Part shown: one piece after another, positions 12,091-23,886 of the stretch
Layout: every line of letters starts with the position of its first letter
How positions within the stretch are numbered: the first letter of the stretch is position 1
Assembly: GCF_000327385.1 (NCBI RefSeq)
Contig: NW_008709663.1
Coordinates: 1,373,673 to 1,437,672 of the forward strand
DNA: 64,000 nt
Direction: 5' to 3'
Source: Lottia gigantea
Taxonomy: Eukaryota > Mollusca > Gastropoda > Lottiidae
Program-made: the position numbers and the translations under genes
The notes under the pieces: generated by a model
What the model saw: the letters and a program-made list of their open reading frames with translations, nothing else
Told to the model about the DNA's origin: nothing
The model's database searches: none

Positions 12091-12954
12091 TAACATGTCT
12101 CTGAGTAAGAATTCTGTTTGTTCTGTCTTGCCAGTTTTGCATCAAGTTTTCTATTATGACATTTGCTTTTCCACCCTCAATGAACCAAATATTCTCGATT
12201 CTTGATTGTTACTGCCTTAGCCTTTCCTTATTCATTTTTTGACTTATGACCTCAACAAGTTTAAATAAAATATTATTATGATTTTGATCAATATTATATG
12301 ATCCACTTCAAACAATCTCAATGGATGAAGGTCAGGTGTATTTGGATTTCGTCAGTTTGGTCAGGTCTGCCTTCTGGAACAACACGACGTAACCATCTGA
12401 CTCATTTCATCAGCATACTAGTTAGGACACCAAGGCCTTTCAGCTTAGTAGTACTTGCGATCGTGACGTCATAATCTGGTCAATATTTCGATATTTTCAT
12501 GAATAGTATTGAACAGCGCAGTGGCTCAACTAAGATAGTAACTGGTTGAACCATGGGACCCCAACCCTTGAAAAAAAGGAGAGCATGTGTTAAAAAACGA
12601 ATTTCCCGGGGTACGGTCCCAAACCAGTCCACGGGCCCCCATGAATCTTGAGACATTGAACCAGCGCATCTGAGCTCATATTGTAAAATATGGTCTATAT
12701 CAGAAACTTCCATGTATAGCCCTTTTAAAATAAATTTGTATTTCAATGGTTGTCGTATTTGAAAAGTGTTTGGTTTCACTGTTTATCTGTGGTCAAAGGA
12801 ATATTGAGACATATAGACCGTCTTCTATTGAACAGATGTGATTCAATGGTGATTTTGATAGATCGTCATATTGACCTCTTGTATACCTATCAGGTCGGGG
12901 GTAGGTCCGGGGGATCGGGGAGAGGTAGGGATGAATTGATGGGAGGAAGTGTCT

Positions 12955-13118
12955 CGTGAGGCCTCATGGGCTACAGGCACGTTAGAAATTGAAACAGGGT
13001 AGGCTGATGCCGTTGTCCTAGAAAAATGTCCCTCTTTGCACACTGCTTTCAGCTGCCCTTCAATCGGATACAGAAAAGAAGGACGTAAACACCATGCATT
13101 ACATTTCATTTTCATACA
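12955..13118 (+). mobile_element. SINE body fragment, diverged
   Basis: It has the SINE order GCTACAGGCACGTTAGA, GGCTGATGCCGTTGTCCTAG, TTGCACACTGCTT, CAGAAAAGAAGGACGTAAA and the CATTACATTTCATTTTCAT tail. Its minus-strand open frame of 93 codons is a by-product. Confidence 0.6.
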
Positions 13119-13559
13119 CATCAAGTCCTAATATTGAAAATTTATTCAAAAACTTAATTTCCGAAATCCAAACCACCTGTCCTGTCCTGTCCTTAGAAAA
13201 TCTCAACTAACCCATATAGAGCTGGATCGACTGGAACAACGATACTTGAATTCGGCTCAACCTTAACCATTCGGTGAGGTGAACATTGTATTTAGCAGCA
13301 TTCTAGCCCCGAAGATGAAATGAGTGTGATACAAGGTAACTTATTAAAGGTCGCCGGGCAACCTAAACTTTTTCATTTGGTAACCATGATTTTTTACCTA
13401 AAGCAAATTGCAAAAGAAACCACTGTAGTTGGGATCGTTTGGATATATCTCTGACAACATACTATTTAGCATAAATCCACGATGGGCGCCAAATAGTTAT
13501 GATCAAGAAGATAGCCGATTACGAAGGCAGTTGTTCTAAATCAGCTGAGATTCAAGTCC

Positions 13560-14110
13560 ACCTCTTCTGGATTAACTCGGCATCCCTTATGCAAAGCCCA
13601 TATACTATAATGGTGTATAGCCAATACCAATCAACTCGACACCTGTTGAAAAGCGTCCACATATATTGTATATTTGGTATTTAGGTTTAGGAACTTGGCA
13701 CACCTTGAAGAGTGTACACACAACCATAATAATATTGGGTTTCTCCACTTGACATCCTTAACAGAGAGTCCACATAGCTATGGTGTTTAGGTTTGTCAAC
13801 CAAGCATCCCTTGAAGAGAGTCCACATAGCTATCATATTGTGCATTGGGTATTCGGGTTTTTTTTAACTTGGCACTCCTTTATGAGAGTTCACATAGCTA
13901 TAATATTGTGTATTTGGTATTGGGTTTTTCCACTTGACATCCCTAACAGAGCGTCCACACAGCTTTGTCTATGTGACACCATTATAGAGTTCACATAATT
14001 ATGCATTTGGTATTTAGGTTTGTGAACTAGGCACTCCTTTGTAGAGCGTCCACATAGGCATAATATTGTATATTTATCAGATACCTTTATGAGAGTTGAA
14101 GTTTGTTTGG
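13560..14110. repeat. Degenerate ~60-70-bp tandem repeat ('AGTCCACATAGCTAT' family)
   Basis: Copies share words like GAGAGTCCACATAGCTAT, ATTGGGTATT and TTGACATCC at about 60-70-bp spacing. The same family occurs inverted at 22640-22880 and 30245-30680, where it reads AGCTATGTGGACTCTC. It looks old. Confidence 0.7.
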
Positions 14111-14253
14111 TGTTCAATAAGGTTATTGGTATATATATTCAAACCCTGTATATGTTTAACCAGGTCTAAATAAATACTGGATCTTATTGACCTACACTAA
14201 CATTATAGGTATATAATGTATATAAAACTTGTGTTTTTCTATCTCATATTTCA

Positions 14254-14365
14254 ATCAGTCGGAAATCGAGAAAGTGTAGGTTAATGCTGCTGTTTTGGCG
14301 TTCCCTCATTGCCCGTCTTCATTGACCCAATTAAGTGCAGAAAAAGACGTAAAACTCCATTCAGA
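14254..14365 (+). mobile_element. SINE 3' fragment
   Basis: Contains AATCAGTCGGAAATCGAGAA, GGTTAATGCTGCTGTTTTGG, CATTGCCCGTCTTCATTGAC and AAAACTCCATTCA, in the order of the full SINE at 23533-23886. Confidence 0.65.
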
Positions 14366-14734
14366 TCATATCTAATGAACATTGCCATGAAATGAACAGC
14401 AATGTGTATACCGTTGCTATAACAAGACAGTTTGGTGTCGTCACTGTTTTCTTTTTAAGGCATAAAACCACACAAAAAAACTTTTGAAAATGAGTTGTCA
14501 TACTTTACATGAAGAAATGATAGAGATTTTGTCAGGAGAGGGAAATTAGCCTAGTTTTTTTAGATTTCAATTGGTGATGGATATTCATTTCATTGCATAT
14601 TTCCATTCTCACCATTAGTCGAATTGGATACAGAACAATATATAAGTACCACTATAATAAGCAGTAATGATTATCAGAAATAGAAATTTATAAAATATAT
14701 GATTTTTTCACGAAGGCCAGTGGCGGAGCAGCCC

Positions 14735-14790
14735 CGAAAGTATGTTTTCGGGCAAAAATCTCATAACTAGGTTAGAAATTCGGGCTATCT
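14735..14790. repeat. Dispersed repeat word shared with 9370-9420
   Basis: GGCAAAAATCTCATAACTAG, followed by GTTAGAAA and a CAGGCAATC/CGGGCTATC stretch, occurs at both places. It is probably a fragment of an unclassified interspersed element. Confidence 0.5.
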
Positions 14791-14799
14791 CAGATATTT

Positions 14800-15780
14800 C
14801 AGTCAATTCTAAAGCGAGAAAATAACGGCGACGGCAATAATTGCAGCCCTTTATTGAGTATGGGTGTTCAACTCCGTTCAATAGTACAGTAGAGTGTAAG
14901 GTAAGCTTTGTTTCACTTCATTTTGTTACCACAACATTACATTACAACTAGTTGGAATTCGAAAAGTTGACCCGAAGTTATTTCGAGGTTACAACTGACC
15001 CGGCGTTGACCCGGTGACATTGTGATACAAATGACCAACATGACAGCTGGACAGGTCAGCTTAATGTCCAGTTATACAACAGTCTGCTCCAACAGCCCCT
15101 CTCCCTCCTTCCCTACATGTCTAAGTTAAAACACTGCTGCTGTCTACTCCGACAGACACCCCCACCCCCTCTTCCGCTCCCTCCTTTTCAGGGCATCGGG
15201 TAAAACCAAGTATACCACCACAAATATAACTATAATATAGATGGGAACATCAAAACAAACTTGACTAGAATGATGAGATTTTATTAAGTATATTTTACAA
15301 AATGATATGATGATGGATTTCGTATATGAGTGACTTAGTAATCATAATATTCCGACAGGCTACTTGAGCCCACAGCACTTGAAGCCTTTCTCACTCCTTC
15401 AACAGTTACGTAAGGTCTGGAGTCACAATGGACCTGTGGAAGTGGAAAGCAGCTGTCTGAGAAGCCTACGCCGGAAGTAGTAGGCTACCATACGCAGAGT
15501 TACCATAGCTACTGTTATTGTAGGCCTATATGTGGCCATTTACTGGAATTTAATTTGGTCTAGATAATCATTTGAAATGGTCATTGTTAATGATTAATTG
15601 TTTCTCATAAATACCCAACTATAGCCCTGTCTTATCCTTCACGTCACTTTAAAATAAATCATAATAACACTTCAGCACATTAATCAGTTATGATCGCTTC
15701 GTCACGTTTTTACCATTGTCGTCTGCGTCCAATCAATTCACAATTCATGATATAAATGTGCAGACATACATTGTTGTCTC
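14800..15780. other. Intergenic stretch without recognisable gene
   Basis: It contains a locally GC-richer part (about 14830-15200) with CCCC-rich words and a weak duplication of the phrase GCTC(C)AACAG/CTCCGACAG. No open frame of useful length, splice structure or RNA gene was seen. Confidence 0.5.
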
Positions 15781-15882
15781 GACGTCATTGGTGACACCGA
15801 CGGTGGAACGTGACGTCATTGATGGCGCCGTCGAAAGAACGTGACGTCATAAATGGCGTCGTCTGAAGTACGTGACGTCGTT
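15781..15882. repeat. 31-bp tandem repeat carrying four CRE-like sites (GACGTCAT)
   Basis: GACGTCAT or GACGTCGT starts at 15781, 15812, 15843 and 15873, i.e. every 30-31 bp, with ATGGCGCCGTCGAAAGAACG-like spacers. Two copies hold the full palindrome TGACGTCA bound by CREB/ATF factors in animals. The array lies about 200 bp beyond the 3' end of the small secreted-protein gene. A regulatory role is inference only. Confidence 0.7.
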
Positions 15883-16083
15883 GTTTTCTGTAGAGCGGGA
15901 AATCACTTAATAAACAGACGTTCAATAAGGAAGCGGGAAGTTTAAAATTAACAGGTCCTCTTCGCCAGTCCGCACATTATCAGTGTTCCAACTCTTTTCT
16001 AATCTCCCAGCCATTTTCTTCGTCGGTTTCAATGATAACAACTGGCGTGAAATTATTAAAAAGAAATAAAAACCAAATTGTCT

Positions 16084-16452
16084 TCAGGGGTTGAGAGTTG
16101 AGCGTCTCTTTCGGTTAAGCCTGTTGTTGTACCAAGATTTGGTGACTGGTAGACTTTCCACAGTGTTACCCGACAGATGAGCAAACGCTTTTAGATATTT
16201 GGAAGGTGGGTCCAAGGGAACACACGTAAATTTGCACTGTACTGGATCATGTGCACATCGCGTTTTACCCTCACAATAATGTGGGAAAAGATCGCAGCCA
16301 TTTTCACACTTCTTGGCTTCGAATGGATATGCTGGGAAAATGTTGAATAGTATATCGAGTTTTTTACCTTTCTTCGGTTGGCTTGTAGGGTAAGATGAGA
16401 CCAGAGCACAGCAGACGGCGGCAAATATAACGGCACTGTTTGACAAATGCAT
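16084..16452 (-). CDS. Small secreted cysteine-rich protein, unrecognised family (122 aa, single exon)
   Basis: The frame runs from the ATG at 16452 to a stop at 16084 without an intron. Residues 1-20 (MHLSNSAVIFAAVCCALVSS) are a convincing signal peptide with likely cleavage before YPTSQP. A basic KKGKK follows. Six cysteines at about residues 49-75 are spaced C-x3-C-x6-C-x5-C-x6-C-x3-C, consistent with a small three-disulfide, EGF-like or knottin-like module, though it lacks the usual EGF spacing. The C-terminal third has an NRKRRS site suggesting furin-type processing, leaving a short STLNP tail. I do not recognise the family. It could be a shell-matrix, defence or signalling peptide; nothing in the sequence decides. 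A TATA-like box lies ~140 bp upstream. No neighbour shares its strand closely enough to suggest co-regulation. Confidence 0.65.
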   Translation of the reverse strand: MHLSNSAVIFAAVCCALVSSYPTSQPKKGKKLDILFNIFPAYPFEAKKCENGCDLFPHYCEGKTRCAHDPVQCKFTCVPLDPPSKYLKAFAHLSGNTVESLPVTKSWYNNRLNRKRRSTLNP

Positions 16453-16590
16453 GTTTTGATATTAGATTCTTATCGAGTAGTAAGTCTCCTCAAAACACCT
16501 TTATGTAATTGACTGTGAAAATGTTTTGGTTTTCTTTCTTCAAGCAAAGGATGGTTAGAATTTTCTAGAAGGTTGATTTCAATTCACAAT

Positions 16591-16600
16591 TATTATATAA
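16591..16600 (-). promoter_or_regulatory. TATA-like box of the small secreted-protein gene
   Basis: On the minus strand this reads TTATATAATA, about 140 bp upstream of the ATG. Transcription starting ~30 bp downstream would give a 5' UTR of roughly 110 bases. The position is plausible but the region is AT-rich, so chance is possible. Confidence 0.35.
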
Positions 16601-16604
16601 CAGG

Positions 16605-17380
16605 AAAAGTCTCAGTTTCAGCAGCGGTCTAGGAAGACTAGTTTCACTTGTTATCTCCTTAAAAACAGTATCAAGAAATGTCTCAAAAAAATCTCCAAAA
16701 AATATATATTACTGTAAAGTTCTTCTTCTGCTTTTCAAACAATATCTATACCACAATTGAGAAGTAGAGTAACGATACAAAACACACACCGTGTTGATTC
16801 GCGAGCCGAGTAATTACCAACTGAATATATAACACTGAATAAATCCTTTTATATCCAAATTAAGAATGATAAATGATATTTTTTCCGAATTAGAAAAACA
16901 AAGATGTGTCAATTTTTTAGGCGGAATTCCGTTCTAATGACGTGAATGGGTTAAGGTAGAACAGTGTTGAGCTCGGTTTAACGAGAACAATAATACTAAA
17001 ACAGCCATCCGAGGTGTATAGCCCGGGGCGTATTGTCTGTCATCTACAAGGTGGGAAAATTAATGATTGATACAAGAATATGATCGTCTGCGCCGTTTTG
17101 GTACACGCTGACGCTAATATCCTACAAATTACCTCTCGTGCACGTCTTTTACATTAATCTTACAGTATACCTGAACTTTAACCTCTATCTTAGTCCTACT
17201 ACATCTCAATTTTTACAATATTCTAATCATTACGGATGCCTTTGTCTCAATTTTGCATGACTTTGTATTGACATAAGTCCTATATATTTTTTACAAATGA
17301 CTTCGTGCAACAAGATTTGCATTTCAAATTTTCCTTCGACAGTTTGTTATTCATTTCCAATTCATTCATTAAGAGGGTAA
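16605..17380. other. Intergenic stretch
   Basis: AT-rich sequence without a gene-like open frame. The last part (from about 17220) grades into the 41-bp array through words such as ATGCCTTTGTCTCAATTTTG. Confidence 0.5.
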
Positions 17381-18290
17381 CGTCGTAGCCAATGCCTTTG
17401 TCTTATTAATGATGCAACTAGCGTTGTTGCAAATGCCTTTGTCTTATCAGACGTTACTAGCGTTGTTGCCAATGCCTTTGTTTTATTCCTTATGCTACTT
17501 CCCTTGTTGACAATGCCTTTGTTTTATAACTGGTGCTACTAGCGTTATTGCCAATACCTTTGTCTTATAACGGATGCTACTAGCGTTGTTGGCAATGCCC
17601 CTGTCTTATCGCTCATGCTACTAGTGTTGTTGCCAATGCCTCTGTCTTATCACTGATGCTACTTGCGTTGTTAGCAATGCCTTTGTTTTATAACTGATGC
17701 TATTAGCGTTGTTGGCAATGCCTTTGTTTTATAACTGATGCTACTAGCATTGTTGACAATGCCTTTGTCTAATTACCGATGTTTCAAGCGTTATTGCAAT
17801 TGCCTTTGTCTTGTAACTGATGCTACTAACGTTTTTGCCAAGGCCTTTGTCTTATCAGACGCTACTAGCGTTATTGCCAATGTATTTGTCTTGTAATTGA
17901 TGCTACTAACGTTGTTGCAGGTTCCTTTGTATTACTGCTGATGCTACTAGCGTTGTTGCTGATTCCTTTGTATTACTGCTGATGCTACTAGCGTTGTTGC
18001 TGATTCCTTTGTATTACTGCTGATGCTACTAGCGTTGTTGCTGATTCCTTTGTATTACTGCTGATGCTACTAGCGTTGTTTCTGATTCCTTTGTATTACT
18101 GCTGATGCTACTAGCGTTGTTGCTGATTCCTTTGTATTACTGCTGATGCTACTAACGTTGTTGCAGGTTCCTTTGTATTCTAATTACAGATGCTACTAGT
18201 TAATGCCAATGCCTTTGTCTTATCACAGATGCGACAAGCGTTTTTGCCAATGCCTTTGTTGTATAAATGGTGCTTATAGCATTGATTTCA
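17380..18290. repeat. ~41-bp tandem array, about 21 copies
   Basis: Unit like GATGCTACTAGCGTTGTTGC + CAATGCCTTTGTCTTATAAC. Copies in 17930-18160 are nearly identical and carry GATTCCTTTGTATTACTGCT, showing a recent local expansion inside an older, diverged array. Confidence 0.9.
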
Positions 18291-20260
18291 ATGCCTCTGT
18301 ATAATACTAAAAACCTAAGATTGTTGTGAAAGTTCTTGTTTGGTCACAAATTCTTACATAGTTACGAATGCCTGTATTTCAGTAACATTATCTAACTTTG
18401 CTACAAATGCATTACAGAGAGAATATATCCATATATAATATATACATCTATATCTACCAGGAACATTACGTTACAAACGCCATTTGTGTTAGTGTCTCTT
18501 TTATTAGCCTTCAAATTTGTTTTATTCGGGCCATTAATCCACCGAATGTGACTTTGCAATTCGAGTGATAGACAACAGTTTCAATTATAAGCTTTATTTG
18601 AACATGAACATATCTAAATATATATTTATGATGATAAATTGAATCTTGGCTTGGAAAATTGCGTTTTAATTGCTGAACTGACGAGGTTAGGTTACGTTCA
18701 CGAGATATTATTTTTTGGTTGATAGATCGAGTTGAAAGAGTAAGAATGTAACAAAGGGTGTTATTGTGCTCGATGTTTTGCAATATCTTCAATAGATAAG
18801 TTTGATTCTGTCATATCTCCCCGTCTGCATTGCCCCAGTTTCAATGTTGTACTTTATTCCTGATTATTTTTGTCTCCCTTTTAATCTAACAAGTTTTTTT
18901 TTTTACCACAGTTCCGTTCTGATGAAGTTACTTTCAACCAATCACAGTGTGTCATATAGGATTCGTTTCTGAATAACAATTTAGAAAGCATGTCAGAAGT
19001 AACACTCTCGTACCTCTGTTGAAAGAAAAATTTCAAATTCAATTTGTCAACAATTAATCAGGCCTGTTACGGGGAAAGGGAAGGGGGTCGGGTGGTAATC
19101 TATATAATCTAACAAATTAAAAATATTATTCTTACCTCGAAGACTCTCAAAATGTGATTTCTTTAAATTATTGATGGAAACGATGATGGTTATTCAAAAC
19201 GTGTTTCAATCATCCAGGTTTTTGTTGATCAGATCTGAATCTTATAGTCCTGTTTCTGTTATAAAAAATAAAATTGAATCAAAACGTCGAATAATTCTTA
19301 TTTTTCTTAAGACTGGTTATCGTAGGCAAACTTGGAATACTTCTCCTTGATACGACCAATGCCCGTTTGGGTCCCCACAAAATATCATCTAGTTCAGATA
19401 TACGGCCTCCTTTTAGGACAGATTTATATAACTCTAGCCCTTACCACAATAAAGCTGTTGATTAGATTAAAGTATTGTGTTGGCCAATCTAATTCGTATT
19501 TGTTGGGATTACGACTGAAGATTAATTTCCGCAGTTCGTTGATCAACAATTCAGCCTAATTAACCAACAATACCTGTCGCCACTTTCCAGGTGAATTGAA
19601 TCTAATGAGATTATATATATGGATACGAAAGGATATATAAATACCTGCTGTGATTACCTACAGCTGAACAAACCTCATACCTCATCATTATTTTGGCATA
19701 ATGAAACAGAGGACAATAGATGTAGTTAACTAGATATTTAATTTTGTAATATATCAGCATAATTTACAGTTCACTATTATATTATATATGTATAAGTATG
19801 TAGATTTACCATGTTAAGCTAGGATTAATTCATATGATTTGCAGTTTATTAATTTAATCTGTATTATTAATCATGATTAATTACTTCGACCTTACTATTT
19901 TCCTATGGAAACCATTTTCTTTGTTAATTACTTTGAAATAAAGTTCAAGTTAAGTCTAAACTTGACTTGGCGTCTATTTTGATATTGAAAGACGATAAAG
20001 TAAAAAAAAAACAACAACAAAGTTTTGTAATAGGTCTATAGAAAGAGATAGAGAGGAGAAATTTTCGTTGAAACACTGATGTTATTAAAAGCAATTTGTA
20101 TCTCCTGAATATTTGTACAATTGTATTTATTATGTATAAATGTTTCATATTATCTGTTTATATATTAATTATTGAAATAATGCAGTAGACCTATACTTGC
20201 TATAGCTGAAAAACAACAACTAAACATCTTTAAGTTAGGGGTGATAAGACTGCCAAATGT
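18290..20260. other. Intergenic, repeat-poor but AT-rich
   Basis: No exon-like frames. A 60-bp segment at 19722-19781 is repeated at 20341-20400. Confidence 0.5.
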
Positions 20261-20262
20261 AA

Positions 20263-20431
20263 AAGGTGACAGAGTAAATTTTGGCGTCAACGCGGTTCAT
20301 TCCCACGAAGTCCCACGGGAATTTGGTGACTTCCCGAGAAGTAGTTAACTAGATATTTAATTTTGTAATATATCAGCATAATTTACAGTTCACTATTATT
20401 ATAAGGTGACAGAGTAAATTTTGGCGTCAAC
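20263..20431. repeat. Nested direct repeats (B-A-B), with A also at 19722-19781
   Basis: Segment A (60 bp, GTAGTTAACTAGATATTTAA...) occurs at 19722 and 20341. Segment B (29 bp, AAGGTGACAGAGTAAATTTT...) occurs at 20263-20291 and 20403-20431. Copies are nearly identical. Confidence 0.85.
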
Positions 20432-20549
20432 ACCAGTCAAGAGGATTAGTTTTTCTGGTACTAGCTGGATGAAACCAATCACCAGATGTATTTATACAAA
20501 TAAAATTTCAAATCAGTTATATATTGTTGATACTTTGTAAAATGTCTAA

Positions 20550-21032
20550 AATAGAAATTGAATACACTAGTCAAAGAATTACATTTTATTTTGATATGTC
20601 CAATGTTATCTGATCTAAGACGTAATTTTATTCCCTCATATTACTGTAATCATCCAACTGATACAAATTTACATCAGTTATTTCGTTCCGAAAATCAATT
20701 GACTGTGTATAACCTGGCTATTTATATAAAAAAGGCAATGGGCATAAGAAATGAAATGTTGAGTGTCTAAGGGTTACAATTATTCTTATTTTAATTATTT
20801 TGAAAATACAGCTTTAAACAAATATGGTATTGCAGTTTAAATATGATACATTCGTTTATTAGTTCACCTACTAACTTAATGATTTATATATATATTTTTA
20901 TTTGTTTAATTATAAAACATCGAATATTGTACATAATTATATTGTAAACTATGAACTGTATATATATTAGTGAACTATAGGCTTTTTGCCTTATGGTCAA
21001 ATAAATAAAATTATTATTATTATTATTATCAT
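20550..21032 (+). mobile_element. LINE (non-LTR retrotransposon) 3' end, 5'-truncated
   Basis: The frame ending at 20770 reads KELHFILICPMLSDLRRNFI, then HQLFRSEN, NLAIYIKKAMGIRNEML. This is the typical C-terminal tail after the reverse transcriptase of CR1/L2/Jockey-like LINEs (a 'H.L..CP...dlR' motif and a closing '...a.yi.kA...R' helix). A stop precedes it in frame at 20552-20554, and no RT core is visible. After ~200 bp of AT-rich 3' UTR it ends GCCTTATGGTCAAATAAATA and an (ATT)n tail, as usual for these LINEs. It is a dead fragment. Confidence 0.7.
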
Positions 21033-21035
21033 TAG

Positions 21036-21215
21036 TCAAAGATAGCCAAAGGCTTTGGTAAATTGCGGAGATTCTTGAAGAATGGTTTCGGTAAATTCCG
21101 GAGAAGTTTGTAAATAAACTCCGGTTTATTTCGGAGATGTCTGTTAAAAACTTCGGTAAATTTCGGTGATTTTTGAGAAAAGTCTTCGGTAAATCCCGCC
21201 TTCGTTAAATACCGA
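21036..21215. repeat. Degenerate ~36-bp tandem repeat
   Basis: Words such as TTCGGTAAATTCCGGAGAAG and CTTCGGTAAATTTCGG recur about every 36-40 bp, directly after the LINE tail. Confidence 0.65.
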
Positions 21216-21893
21216 AAATATCCGCAAAGTTAATTTATCTCTTTCAATGTCTAAAAACGGTCTTATGTTTTGACATTTTCGATTAATAGCTATCTTCTTG
21301 TGTTTTGACTCTTATTTTGTATATTTCTGGTTTATAAAAAGATCTAGAATTAAGTTAACAAATTCATCATTTTTTGTTCGGCTGTTTGCTGTTTTATAAT
21401 TTTTTTATTGTGGATTTGTAACGATCTGATAAATACAAATGAACACACAAACATAAATTAACAAAAATAATTCATACCCTGAACTTCTTTTACTCGGTGA
21501 AAAAGAGAACATTAACCTTTTTACTGGTTTGTGTAAAAAGAGATCAAAAGGACTCACAGAAAGATAAGTAGAAACCACTACAACTATATTTTGCAAGGAA
21601 TTAAGAATCCTTTCTACCAGCTGGTCCTTAACCAAAATCTTTCCCGGAATATCTATTCCCTTTACAGCTGGGTCTCATTCCATTTCTACCTCATTGATTT
21701 TTTACTGTTTTGTCGGATTTTAGATTTGATAACACATAAAGAAGCGATAGTTTGTTCGACGATATTTGTCAATTCAAGTAAACCTTAGGCCTACATCTTT
21801 CAAAAAATAAATAATCAAACTTAATTAATTTAAGAGGATATAATATGTTTTAATAGACTTTCCTTTTGAATACAGGCCTGTCTTACAGACCAT

Positions 21894-22070
21894 TTAAAGG
21901 GACAGATTCGCCATTTACAAGGGATGATTTGGATTTTGATTACTTCAGAAGTACTAGAAAATATACGAAAATCGCATTATTCCTTCAAAAATACCTAAAA
22001 AGGAGCTAAAAAATTCAGTATCTGAGACTAAGGTACGATTAGTCAAAACATGGCGAAACTGTCCCTTTAA
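21894..22070. mobile_element. TTAA-flanked MITE, 'AGGGACAG' family
   Basis: The left end TTAA-AGGGACAGATTCGCCAT and the right end ATGGCGAAACTGTCCCT-TTAA are near-perfect inverted repeats of about 17 bp flanked by TTAA, the target used by piggyBac-type transposases. Length is 177 bp, non-coding. Related copies: 27791-28178, and diverged ones around 31360-31740, 38540-38740 and 45350-45600. Confidence 0.7.
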
Positions 22071-22639
22071 CTTTAATCATCATTTCATTTCATGTTTCCT
22101 TCTCATTCATTTAATCATTTCATTCCTGTCCGGAAAGATCATTGCTAAGAGGTTTGACGAAGGACCAGCAAGGTTACTACGAAGGACCAGCAAGGATACT
22201 AGCTGAACTCAGTTGTTATCCTTGTAAAATATAGTTGTTTCTTTTCTTTCCTTAAAAATTCCAAAATTTGAATGCATGGCTTTTGAAAACTGCGAGGTAA
22301 CACCCTTTTAACGCATTGACCTAATTTCCCAACTCCGCAATTACCAGTCACGTCAGCAAGTCAATACTATCCTTCATCCGGACTAAGGAATTTCCGGTCA
22401 ACCAGGTCACGTGATTAGGGATAAGTAAGAAATCCGGAATATGTATTATTAATGGTTTCACCGATTAGAAATGTTTTGATTTTGGGATGAGTCAGAGATC
22501 AGCCTTTCCCTTTAAACCACGATTGCGGTAATAGCGGTGATGGCGGTGATAGCGGTGATGGCGATACTCTGATCGAACCTCTAGGAAGTAAAGTCGAATT
22601 TTACGTCAACCTGAAAAAAAAACGGATGCACTTCTATGT

Positions 22640-22880
22640 ATTTGGATATACCAAATTAGCATTATTAGCTATGTAGACTCTCTGAAAAAAAATGCTGAGT
22701 TGACAAACCAAAATACCATTATTAGCTATGTAGACTCTCTGAAAAAAAATGCTGAGTTGACAAACCAAAATACCAAATAAACATTATTAGCTATGTGGAC
22801 TCTCTGAAAGGGATGCGGAGTCACAACCTTAAATACCAAATAAACATTATAAGCTATAAGCTCGTGAAGCCACAAACCTT
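22640..22880. repeat. ~60-bp tandem repeat ('AGCTATGTAGACTCTC' family), 4 copies
   Basis: Unit TTAGCTATGTAGACTCTCTG + AAAAAAAATGCTGAGTTGAC + AAACCAAAATACC. Same family as 13560-14110 and 30245-30680. Confidence 0.8.
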
Positions 22881-22899
22881 TTTTCATACTTGCTGAGAT

Positions 22900-23530
22900 T
22901 TTACTCAATATAAACAGTTTCTAAACAGTCATTTTGGTCCATTTTATAAAATATAATCCCCAAACTGATCAGATAATATTACCGACCGAATTGAAGAATA
23001 TATTGATGAAGTTGGTTAACGTTTCTTTGAGTTCAGTGCCAAATCTCTGATATCGCGAAAATATCGTTAAACAACGGTATAACGGTATAGAATAAATGCC
23101 ATATCGTATCGTCCCCCTTTTTTTTTCTCATACCGGTTTTTTCGATAATATCGTCATATCGCCCAACTCTATTCCAAACAAATCAACAAATTCATTCGAA
23201 TCTGGAATTCAAGTAGGCTATGTATGACCCGATTTATGTCAATGTAAATATTATGAAAAAACGCTAAGTGGCGGATAAACTTGTCAAAATTTTGGAAAAG
23301 AGACATTTATGGATGTCCCATAGACAGAAATATTTCTCAAGTTAGCGTGGTTTATGACTCATTCAAATATAATTTATATTATAGACATGTGTTTTGTGAA
23401 TGAAAAGGGTCCAAATTATACCCCATTTTAGAATTCAGTAAATGCAAAATCTTATATTGAATATTTGTTTTTATAACCATAGCAATGCAATATAGGACCA
23501 ACCTCTTTTCTGGGGGGTATATGCCTTAGA
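22900..23530. other. Intergenic stretch
   Basis: No recognisable gene or repeat; AT-rich, with a degenerate ATATCG-containing patch at 23050-23170. Confidence 0.4.
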
Positions 23531-23532
23531 AA

Positions 23533-23886
23533 TGCCACCGTAGCCTAGTGGGTTAGACACTTGCTCACTAACTTGAATGACAATCGTTCAATCCCGGCAT
23601 AGGTCGAGATTATACCTTAGTATTTTTCAATGCGGTTTCCCCCTGTCATTGATGCAGGTAAGAGGGGCTGTCGTGATAGAAACGTCTAGTCGTTTGGATG
23701 GTACAATAATCTAAGCTACAGGCTGTGCACGTTATAGATCGTTCGACAGTTGGAAATTGAAAAGAGCAGGCTAATGCCTCTGTCTTGACAAAATTTACCT
23801 CATTGCATACTGCATGGTGTTGCCCGTCTACATTGGCCAATATAGGTGCAGAAAAAGGAGGACGTAAAACTCCATTCATTTCATTT
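23533..23886 (+). mobile_element. tRNA-derived SINE, full-length reference copy
   Basis: The head contains an RNA polymerase III A box (TAGCCTAGTGGG at 23541) and B box (GTTCAATCCC at 23586) with tRNA-like spacing. The body follows (GGCTGTGCACGTTATAGATC, ACAGTTGGAAATTGAAAAG, CATACTGCATGGTGTTGCCC, GTGCAGAAAAAGGAGGACGT), then the 3' tail AAACTCCATTCATTTCATTT. Fragments of the same family occur throughout the window on both strands, including very short tails at 37525-37562, 42771-42822 and 58154-58186 and a weak one at about 4257-4380. Confidence 0.8.

Noticed and set aside
12480-12779. 99-codon minus-strand frame
   Set aside because: No family resemblance, no signal peptide or splice sites, and it overlaps nothing conserved that I can see.
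23533-23600. Possible tRNA gene (A and B boxes)
   Set aside because: It is the head of a SINE: the same head occurs with SINE body at 54951-55359, and no cloverleaf with a proper acceptor stem is evident.
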